DNA of 5,106 nucleotides from an uncultured Candidatus Saccharibacteria bacterium (GTDB lineage Bacteria; Patescibacteriota; Saccharimonadia; CAILAD01; GCA-016700035): positions 1 to 5,106 of the forward strand of contig CALKUN010000099.1 of NCBI GenBank assembly GCA_937996675.1. The letters run 5' to 3'. A program made the translations under genes and the position numbers. Positions within the stretch are counted from its first letter, which is position 1. Each line of letters begins with the position of its first letter. This document shows, in pieces, positions 1-4,609 of this stretch. Under the pieces are notes generated by a model that was given only the letters and a program-made list of their open reading frames with translations, did no database searches and was not told where the DNA came from.

Positions 1-241
1 GTTGACGTGAGCCATTGGCCAACATCATCGGGACGATTACCATCGAGGCCAGCCAGCCACACATACCGCCTCGGGCGATCATGTGGTTGTCGGGAGTGGG
101 AAACTTGATGCCCAGTGTCGTGCCTGCCACAAAGCAGCACCACAGCATGGACGCAGCCGTCATGAGCAGAAGAAAATTGTCACGGCAGTACCGCTGTAGG
201 GCGCTGACGTCATCGGGGGTGGACAGAGGTACGGTGTTCAT
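1..241 (-). CDS. Partial membrane protein of unknown family (N-terminal 80 residues)
   Basis: The reading frame is open from an ATG at 241-239 to the window edge with no stop, so only the N-terminus is seen. A GGAG ribosome binding site (251-248) lies 6 nt before the ATG, and a strong promoter lies just upstream, which makes this a real gene. The first ~20 residues are polar (start MNTVPLSTPDDV). Two hydrophobic stretches follow, about residues 23-45 (NFLLLMTAASMLWCC...) and 57-76 (GGMCGWLASMVIVPMMLANG), consistent with two membrane helices joined by a short polar loop (KFPTPDNH). There are four cysteines (residues 19, 35, 36, 61). No family is recognised. The layout of a short polar N-terminus followed by closely spaced helices would fit a small multi-pass protein such as the Bax-inhibitor-1 type, but no diagnostic motif is visible. 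It is divergent from scpA and probably not functionally linked to it. Confidence 0.8.
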   Translation of the reverse strand, partial: MNTVPLSTPDDVSALQRYCRDNFLLLMTAASMLWCCFVAGTTLGIKFPTPDNHMIARGGMCGWLASMVIVPMMLANGSRQ

Positions 242-271
242 TTGGTTCTCCAGAGGAAAAGGAATTTCTTC

Positions 272-300
272 ATATTAACATAACAACTACAGTTTGTCAA
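272..300 (-). promoter_or_regulatory. Sigma-70-type promoter for the divergent membrane-protein gene
   Basis: Read on the minus strand, a perfect -35 box TTGACA (300-295) is followed by a 17-nt spacer and TAATAT as the -10 box (277-272). A TG one base upstream of the -10 makes it an extended -10. The expected transcription start is near 265, giving a ~24-nt leader that carries the GGAG site. Spacer length and distance to the gene are both ideal, so this is the best-supported promoter in the window. Confidence 0.75.
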
Positions 301-302
301 AC
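292..302. repeat. Small palindrome GTTTG-T-CAAAC over the divergent promoter -35 box
   Basis: Two perfect 5-nt arms flank a single central T. The palindrome covers the whole -35 box of the leftward promoter (295-300). A repressor dimer bound here would block that promoter. Arms this short could also arise by chance, since the -35 consensus itself supplies most of one arm. Confidence 0.3.
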
Positions 303-307
303 AGATT

Positions 308-314
308 AAAGGAG
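308..314 (+). promoter_or_regulatory. Shine-Dalgarno-like AAAGGAG ahead of scpA
   Basis: This strong anti-16S match sits 4 nt before a TTG (319) in frame with scpA, but 25 nt before the ATG at 340. The GGAG-to-start spacing for the TTG is the same 4 nt seen for scpB. If the site is used, scpA starts at TTG 319 and the TATACT box at 328 is not its promoter. If not, the gene is probably leaderless from 340. Confidence 0.4.
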
Positions 315-327
315 TCATTTGTTCGGG

Positions 328-333
328 TATACT
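328..333 (+). promoter_or_regulatory. Candidate -10 box for the scpA operon (possible leaderless start)
   Basis: TATACT matches the -10 consensus at 5 of 6 positions and ends 6 nt before the ATG at 340. Transcription would therefore begin at or next to that ATG, giving a leaderless mRNA. No good -35 is seen at the right distance (only ATTAAA at 305-310). The TTGTCA at 294-299 is too far away, with a 28-nt gap. The call rests on the -10 box alone. Confidence 0.35.
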
Positions 334-339
334 GAAGAT

Positions 340-1050
340 ATGACAAACGCACGCGAATACACCGTTGAGCTGACAAACTTTGCCGGCCCGCTTGATCTCC
401 TTCTCAACTTGATTGAGAAGCGAGAGCTGGAAATAACAGAGGTGGCTGTCGGTCAGGTGACGGGGGACTATCTGCGTACGATCAGCGCTATCGAGCGTAT
501 TGATGAGCGTGAACTTATGTGGTTTCTCGACATAGCGACTCGATTGCTCGGTCACAAGAGCCGCGCACTGCGAGCATTATCGCAGGGCGCCCAGACGGAT
601 GATGATGAGTCTGAGGATACTACGAGTCTGGCGGATCTCGCCGAGCAACTGCGCCAGCTGCAGATAATCCGGCAACAATCTCAGCGACTGGCCGAAGTGT
701 TTGGTTCCGCCTTGATTGGGCAAGGGGACAAGGCACTTATGACAAGCTTACCTCCAGCTAACCTCACGAGTGATGCGCTGCTCGAGAGCTGGCAGAGTAT
801 TCAGAGCAGACGTCGCGAAAGAGTAGAATTGCCTCGGCACGAAGTGAAGATTGCTCGACTCGATATAGCAGCTGCTAGCCAGCGCTTACTTGGTCTGCTT
901 AAGGGTCAAATCCGTGCCAATCAACTGCTGGGTGATGTCGGTACGCCACGCGAACGCGTCGAGAGGCTCCTGGCACTTCTCGAAATGATCAAGCAAAATC
1001 TCGTCGAGCTGATGAGCGAAGGGGAGGAGCACTATGTCAAAACCGTCTAA
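340..1050 (+). CDS. scpA: Segregation and condensation protein A (ScpA, kleisin)
   Basis: ScpA is the kleisin subunit that bridges the heads of the SMC dimer and, with ScpB, forms the condensin-like complex for chromosome compaction and segregation. The 236-residue product has the family's N-terminal signature FAGPLDLLL (residues 14-22) followed by LIEKRELEI. It has the conserved helix FLDIATRLLGHKSRAL (62-77), an acidic low-complexity linker (DDDESED, near 90) and a C-terminal winged-helix segment (LLALLEMIKQNLVEL) that should contact the other SMC head. Length is normal. It overlaps scpB by 17 nt, so the two are translationally coupled. The start is uncertain. I chose ATG 340 because family members begin only a few residues before the Y-x-V-x-L strand. 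A TTG at 319, four nt after an AAAGGAG site (308-314), would add seven residues and is a serious alternative. Confidence 0.95.
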   Translation: MTNAREYTVELTNFAGPLDLLLNLIEKRELEITEVAVGQVTGDYLRTISAIERIDERELMWFLDIATRLLGHKSRALRALSQGAQTDDDESEDTTSLADLAEQLRQLQIIRQQSQRLAEVFGSALIGQGDKALMTSLPPANLTSDALLESWQSIQSRRRERVELPRHEVKIARLDIAAASQRLLGLLKGQIRANQLLGDVGTPRERVERLLALLEMIKQNLVELMSEGEEHYVKTV

Positions 1051-1534
1051 TGCACAGCAGCTCGAGGCGATGCTTTTTGCGAGCGGCACACCGCAGACGT
1101 CTACCATGATCGCCAAGGCTTTTGGCTGGTCTGAAACCGAGGTGCAAGATGCTGCTATTGATTTACAGGCTAGCCTGGGCGGGCGAGGAATTCAGCTGGT
1201 CTCCGGTAAGGATGGGTTCGAACTGGCTGTCGCATCGATGGTGCGTACACCCGTCTCACAAGCCTTGAAGCAGTCTGCTCAGGCTCTGTCGCAGTCGGCC
1301 CTGGAAGTCCTTACCATCGTGGCCTACCGCCAGCCACTGGCTAAAACTGATATTGATGACCTCCGTGGCGTGGCGAGCGATGCCAGCCTCAAGACACTGC
1401 TGGCCCGCGACTTGATTGTATCTACAGGCATGAAGGATGGTGGGATTCAGTACCGGACGACCAACCATTTCTTGCATTCACTCGGTCTTAAAAATCTAGA
1501 AGATCTGCCAGCTACGAAAGGCAAGCTCGTATGA
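1034..1534 (+). CDS. scpB: Segregation and condensation protein B (ScpB)
   Basis: ScpB is a dimeric tandem winged-helix protein that binds the ScpA linker and completes the SMC-ScpA-ScpB complex on the nucleoid. The 166-residue product matches the family along its length. The N-terminal winged helix includes LEAMLFASGTP (residues 10-20). The second contains LSQSALEVLTIVAYRQPL, then the hallmark DLRGVASDASLKTLLARDLI. It ends with the usual YRTTNHFLHSLGLKNLEDLP. Length is at the short end for the family, which often carries a variable tail. A GGAG at 1026-1029 lies 4 nt before the ATG, inside the 3' end of scpA. The stop overlaps the next start in an ATGA (1531-1534), so it is coupled to both neighbours. 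Confidence 0.96.
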   Translation: MSKPSNAQQLEAMLFASGTPQTSTMIAKAFGWSETEVQDAAIDLQASLGGRGIQLVSGKDGFELAVASMVRTPVSQALKQSAQALSQSALEVLTIVAYRQPLAKTDIDDLRGVASDASLKTLLARDLIVSTGMKDGGIQYRTTNHFLHSLGLKNLEDLPATKGKLV

Positions 1535-2202
1535 GACTCAATCAATGGCTCGTCAGAGCTGGTGCAGCACCGGCTCGGCGTAAGGCGGACGAGCTGATCA
1601 ATCAAGGACGAGTGCTCGTGAATGATAAGCTGCCCGAGCTAGGTACAAAGATCGGTGCCGATGATGTGGTGAAGCTCGATGGTCAACGCCAACGCTTACA
1701 GGACGTGTCAGCTCAGATACTCGTATTGAACAAGCCGGCTGGCGTTGTGTCCTCGCACAAAGGACAGGGCGGCGATGAGACACTCTTCTCGCTGATTCCG
1801 GCTGAGTACGCTGACTGGAAGATTATCGGTCGTCTAGATAAAGATAGTGAGGGGCTGACGATCCTGAGTAATGATGGTGACCTCGTGCAAGCTCTCGGGC
1901 ATCCGAGTGCTGGGCATGCTAAGCATTATCGTGTCTGGCTTAACCGTTCACTTGTCGAAGGAGATGTCTGGCGACTTGAGGCTGGTGTTGAGCTGGAAGA
2001 AGGGTTGAGTCAATTTACCAAGGTAGAGGTGCATGACCAATATGTTGATGTCTGGCTGATAACCGGCTGGAACCGCCAAGTGCGCCGTACGTTTGAGGTG
2101 CTTGAGTATCGAGTGCGACGACTCCAGCGCTTGGAGATTGGACCATATCGGTTAGGCGATCTTGAAGAAGGCAAGTGGGAACTCAGGGAGGCTATTCAAT
2201 GA
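1531..2202 (+). CDS. rluB: RluB/RsuA-family rRNA pseudouridine synthase
   Basis: This is a pseudouridine synthase of the RsuA/RluB/RluE/RluF family, which isomerises a specific uridine in rRNA during ribosome assembly. An N-terminal S4 RNA-binding domain (about residues 1-48, RLNQWLVRAGAAPARRKADELI) precedes the catalytic domain. That domain has LVLNKPAGVVSS (65-75) and the catalytic GRLDKDSEGL, whose aspartate is D103. The C-terminal signature is NRQVRRTFEVL, then RLEIGPYRLGDLEEGKW. The usual Thr after the catalytic Asp segment is Ser, a conservative change. The 223-residue length is normal. Synteny with scpAB favours RluB (23S rRNA, position 2605 in E. coli) over RsuA, but sequence alone does not fix the target base. 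The start overlaps the scpB stop (ATGA), with AAAGG about 9 nt upstream. Confidence 0.9.
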   Translation: MRLNQWLVRAGAAPARRKADELINQGRVLVNDKLPELGTKIGADDVVKLDGQRQRLQDVSAQILVLNKPAGVVSSHKGQGGDETLFSLIPAEYADWKIIGRLDKDSEGLTILSNDGDLVQALGHPSAGHAKHYRVWLNRSLVEGDVWRLEAGVELEEGLSQFTKVEVHDQYVDVWLITGWNRQVRRTFEVLEYRVRRLQRLEIGPYRLGDLEEGKWELREAIQ

Positions 2203-3056
2203 ACTGGATTACGAGTGGCCTGCTCTCGATTGCTCTCGCGTTCTCATCATTGACAGTTGGAAGTGCTACACCGACGAGGGCAACTATTGCACTGCCCGAC
2301 TCAGCTACTGCGACTTCTTCTACCATTGCATCCTCCTCGACAGCTGCTGCAGCAGCGATATCGATCGACCTTGCGACTGGACGAGAGATTTATGGCAAGA
2401 ACACTGAAAAAGTCTTGCCGATGGCGAGTCTGACCAAGCTCATGACGGCCCTCATCATACTGAAGGGGCATGCTCTGACCGATGTGGTCACGATCGATCC
2501 AGGGGTGGAGAAGCTAGCGGGCGATAGTCAGAAGCTCGGCTTTGTAGTCGGAGATAAGCTGACGTTGCGACAGGCTCTCGATGCGCTCCTCGTGTACTCG
2601 GCAAATGATATGGCGGTGAGTCTCGCAGCGTGGGACGCGGGGAGCGAAGCGGCCTTTGTGCTGAAAATGAATCAGATGGCGGAGACACTCGGGCTCAAGG
2701 AAACGCATTTCGCCAACGCCTCCGGACTGGATGCGGTCAATCATGTATCGAGTGCACGAGATCTCGCCAAACTCTCGCAGATTGTACTCGAGAGTAGCGT
2801 CGTGCGAGAGGTAGTTCAGCAGAAGTCTGCGTCGGTTACTACCCAGCTCGGCAAGACGTATAAGTTCGCCACAACCAACCAGCTTCTGGCGAATTCAGCG
2901 GTCAAAGGGCTCAAAACTGGGTACACTCTGGCGGCCGGACAATGCCTCATAGCATATGCAGTTCGCGACGGACGTGCTATCCTAACGGTCGTACTTGGTA
3001 GTCCGGACAGATTTGCAGAGAGTGGCCAGCTCGTAAATAGTAGTCTTGCACTATAA
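2199..3056 (+). CDS. Exported D-alanyl-D-alanine carboxypeptidase (S11 family, DacA/DacF-like)
   Basis: This penicillin-binding serine peptidase removes the terminal D-Ala from peptidoglycan stem peptides outside the membrane, limiting cross-linking. All three active-site motifs are present: S77-L-T-K80 (MASLTKLMTA), S134-A-N136 (YSANDMA) and K239-T-G241 (LKTGYT). Residues 1 to about 22 form a signal peptide with a hydrophobic core (GLLSIALAFSSLTVG). A Ser/Thr/Ala-rich stretch (about 35-53) then links it to the catalytic domain. The 285-residue protein stops soon after that domain. It lacks the C-terminal beta-domain and amphipathic anchor of E. coli PBP5, so any membrane hold must come from an uncleaved N-terminus. 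ATG 2199 is preferred to the GTG at 2175 because GGGAGG (2186-2191) is well placed and the ATG overlaps the rluB stop (ATGA). It sits where Actinobacteria usually have cmk. Confidence 0.93.
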   Translation: MNWITSGLLSIALAFSSLTVGSATPTRATIALPDSATATSSTIASSSTAAAAAISIDLATGREIYGKNTEKVLPMASLTKLMTALIILKGHALTDVVTIDPGVEKLAGDSQKLGFVVGDKLTLRQALDALLVYSANDMAVSLAAWDAGSEAAFVLKMNQMAETLGLKETHFANASGLDAVNHVSSARDLAKLSQIVLESSVVREVVQQKSASVTTQLGKTYKFATTNQLLANSAVKGLKTGYTLAAGQCLIAYAVRDGRAILTVVLGSPDRFAESGQLVNSSLAL

Positions 3057-3057
3057 T
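3052..3057 (+). promoter_or_regulatory. der: Candidate -10 box upstream of der
   Basis: A perfect TATAAT overlaps the stop codon of the carboxypeptidase gene. It would start transcription near 3064, giving der a ~28-nt leader that begins with the hairpin at 3063-3077. No recognisable -35 lies 15-19 nt upstream, so the hexamer may be partly a by-product of the CTA TAA TAA end of the gene. A second box, TAACAT (3079-3084), lies 7 nt before the der ATG and would give a leaderless mRNA. Confidence 0.3.
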
Positions 3058-3062
3058 AAGTC

Positions 3063-3077
3063 TAAGCGCTTACGCTT
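3063..3077. repeat. Palindrome and small hairpin between the carboxypeptidase gene and der
   Basis: TAAGCGCTTA (3063-3072) is a perfect 10-nt palindrome. An overlapping alternative fold pairs AAGCG (3064-3068) with CGCTT (3073-3077) around a 4-nt loop. No T-run follows, so it is not a convincing intrinsic terminator. It could be an operator for the der promoter or a 5' mRNA stabiliser. Confidence 0.3.
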
Positions 3078-3091
3078 GTAACATCTTACTT

Positions 3092-4444
3092 ATGGAAACC
3101 ACAAACACCCACACTCCTTGCCTCGCAATCATCGGCCTCCCAAACGTCGGTAAATCAAGTGTGCTCAATCGCTTCATCGGTCGCCGCCGTGCGATCGTGG
3201 ATGATGTAGCTCATACTACGCGCGATAGTGCCCGTCATGCTGTTCAACTCGGTAAGCGGTGGATCATGATCCAAGATACACCTGGACTGAGCGACCTCGG
3301 CGATGAGCTCTCACTAGCCGCTATGGCTCAGCTCAATCATGCCATCGAAGAAGCCGATGGCGTACTCTTCGTGGTTGATGCGGCTCAGGAGCCAAGCAAT
3401 GTCGAGCGTAAGCTCGCCGCCAAGCTCCACAAGATGGGCAAGACGGTTTTTGTGATCGCCAACCAGATTGATAAGGCTGGTGCGCTTGCCGAGAAGTATC
3501 AAGCCTTTGGCTTCTCAGATATTTTTGGCGTATCGGCGATCCACGGAAATGGCTTCCCCGAACTCATTAGTGCTATTGAGAAGTACTTCCCGGGTCAGAA
3601 ACAGGCTCCACCACGAGATGTGCGTGTCGCAATCCTCGGTAGACCGAACGTAGGCAAGTCGAGCCTTACGAATGCATTGGCTGGAGCTGACATAGCGATC
3701 GTGAGCAGCCAGGCCGGTACGACTCGCGACCCAGTCACTGCTGAGACGAGTCACAAGGACCAGCCATGGCGCATTATTGATACCGCCGGTATCCGTCGTC
3801 CCGGTAAGATTGAGCGGGGAGTCGAATACTTCTCATATGGTCGTGCACAAGAAGTCCTCGACGAGTGCGATATCTGTCTGCTCGTGCTAGATGCAACCGA
3901 TGGATCGACTGCTCAGGATCAACGCCTCGCTGGCATGATCGAAGAAGCAGGTCGTGCGCTCATTATTGTGGTCAATAAGATTGATGAGATTGACCCACTC
4001 GATCAAGGTCGAATCCTTCTGCGCATGCAAAATGACTACGTCTTCATGCGGTGGGCTGATGCGATCGTTATTTCCGCCAAGGAAAAGACTGGTCTTGATA
4101 AGCTGCGGGATGCCATCACAGATTTGAGTCAAAGACTCGATCAAAAATTTACTACGCCAGAGCTCAACCGAGTACTGAGCGATATTACGACCAAGCATCC
4201 GCCGACTACCACCAAGAGTTTCCGTCCGAAGCTCAACTACATGGTGCAGACCAGCCAGCGTCCGCTGACCTTTGTGATCTTCGGGTCACACCCTGATGCC
4301 GTTCACTTTTCATACCAGCGCTATATCGAGAATGACATTCGTAAGCGCTATGACCTCCGTGGCTTGCCGGTGACTGTGAAGATGGCCTCCAAACACCGCG
4401 ATGATGATAGGAAGCGGCGAATTAAGGAAGTGAAGAAGAAATGA
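3092..4444 (+). CDS. der: Ribosome-assembly GTPase Der (EngA)
   Basis: Der is an essential GTPase with two tandem G domains and a C-terminal KH-like domain; it acts in maturation of the 50S subunit. G domain 1 has GLPNVGKS (residues 15-22), HTTRD (41-45), DTPG (62-65) and NQID (124-127) in place of the usual NKxD. G domain 2 has GRPNVGKS (183-190), GTTRD (209-213), DTAG (230-233), NKID (295-298) and SAK (328-330). The KH-like domain spans about 355-432 (PKLNYMVQTSQRPLTFVIFG, then HFSYQRYIENDIRKRY). A basic tail (KRRIKEVKKK) ends the protein. The 450-residue length is normal. It is separated by 35 nt from the gene upstream and has no Shine-Dalgarno sequence, so it may be leaderless or depend on its own promoter. 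Its stop overlaps the start of the small ORF (ATGA). Confidence 0.96.
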   Translation: METTNTHTPCLAIIGLPNVGKSSVLNRFIGRRRAIVDDVAHTTRDSARHAVQLGKRWIMIQDTPGLSDLGDELSLAAMAQLNHAIEEADGVLFVVDAAQEPSNVERKLAAKLHKMGKTVFVIANQIDKAGALAEKYQAFGFSDIFGVSAIHGNGFPELISAIEKYFPGQKQAPPRDVRVAILGRPNVGKSSLTNALAGADIAIVSSQAGTTRDPVTAETSHKDQPWRIIDTAGIRRPGKIERGVEYFSYGRAQEVLDECDICLLVLDATDGSTAQDQRLAGMIEEAGRALIIVVNKIDEIDPLDQGRILLRMQNDYVFMRWADAIVISAKEKTGLDKLRDAITDLSQRLDQKFTTPELNRVLSDITTKHPPTTTKSFRPKLNYMVQTSQRPLTFVIFGSHPDAVHFSYQRYIENDIRKRYDLRGLPVTVKMASKHRDDDRKRRIKEVKKK

Positions 4445-4599
4445 TACAGCGGTCATCTCAGATCTCTTCACAACTGCAAACTCCATTGGCGGAACTGCTA
4501 GCGCGTTTTGCTCGGCACAATAGCTATGGCTATGTTTTCTCACAAAAGCCCGCTATCAGCTCTCACCACTGGGGTTTTCGTATGAGTGAGGAGATCTGA
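4441..4599 (+). CDS. Small ORF (52 codons) linking der and pth, possible regulatory leader
   Basis: The ORF starts in an ATGA overlap with the der stop and ends with TGA at 4597-4599, one base before the pth ATG, so the three frames form a continuous chain. The predicted peptide begins MIQRSSQISSQLQ, has a short amphipathic stretch (PLAELLARFARHN) and ends WGFRMSEEI. It has no signal peptide, membrane segment or known domain. An AAGGAAG (4424-4430) lies 10 nt upstream, so initiation may depend on coupling to der. Both arms of the 24-bp inverted repeat lie almost wholly inside it. Translation would therefore force the RNA stem open. I read it mainly as a leader or coupling ORF. It may not yield a functional peptide, and it could be a chance frame between two genes. 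Confidence 0.5.
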   Translation: MIQRSSQISSQLQTPLAELLARFARHNSYGYVFSQKPAISSHHWGFRMSEEI

Positions 4600-4609
4600 G
4601 ATGACCGCT
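4448..4609 (+). promoter_or_regulatory. pth: Long-range RNA stem (24-bp inverted repeat) enclosing the pth ribosome binding site and start codon
   Basis: Bases 4448-4471 pair with 4586-4609 at 23 Watson-Crick positions. The remaining pair, T4467 with G4590, is a G-U wobble in RNA. The 114-nt loop holds at least one further hairpin (ATAGC 4520-4524 with GCTAT 4529-4533). The right arm contains the entire pth GGAG (4590-4593) and ATG (4601-4603) and ends after codon 3, so a formed stem would hide the pth initiation region. A ribosome arriving from der into the small ORF would melt it. A stem of this length could also be cut by RNase III, separating the der and pth messages. The repeat is seen directly; its function is inferred. 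Confidence 0.6.
4590..4593 (+). promoter_or_regulatory. pth: pth Shine-Dalgarno sequence (GGAG) inside the stem
   Basis: GGAG, within GAGGAG at 4588-4593, lies 7 nt before the pth ATG, an ideal spacing. It lies wholly in the right arm of the inverted repeat, and its first G forms the single G-U wobble. It would be unavailable when the stem is folded. Confidence 0.7.

Noticed and set aside
15..278. Plus-strand 87-codon frame over the left end
   Set aside because: It is antisense to the membrane-protein gene, which has a good promoter, a GGAG site and hydrophobic helices. The plus frame has no Shine-Dalgarno sequence and an unstructured composition.
294..333. TTGTCA (294-299) with TATACT (328-333) as a plus-strand promoter for scpA
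   Set aside because: The gap is 28 nt, far beyond the 15-19 nt allowed. The TTGTCA is better explained as the complement of the leftward -35 box.
2162..2407. 81-codon plus-strand frame across the start of the carboxypeptidase gene
   Set aside because: It overlaps rluB and the carboxypeptidase gene in another frame, is Cys- and Tyr-rich with no recognisable domain, and both overlapped genes are secure.
3063..3090. Intrinsic terminator after the carboxypeptidase gene
   Set aside because: The stem is only 5 bp and is not followed by a T-run.
4441..4449. Small ORF starting AUG-AUA, like the lambda bar minigenes that cause peptidyl-tRNA drop-off, hinting at a Pth feedback sensor
   Set aside because: AUA is used several times in ordinary genes here (for example scpA), so it is not a special rare codon. 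The ORF also continues for 50 more codons, unlike a two-codon minigene.
4310..4543. Minus-strand 77-codon frame over the end of der and the small ORF
   Set aside because: Most of it is antisense to the conserved KH-like domain of Der. No promoter or ribosome binding site is evident.
4586..4609. The inverted repeat as a Rho-independent terminator for der
   Set aside because: The loop is 114 nt, there is no T-run after the right arm, and the arm lies on the start of pth.
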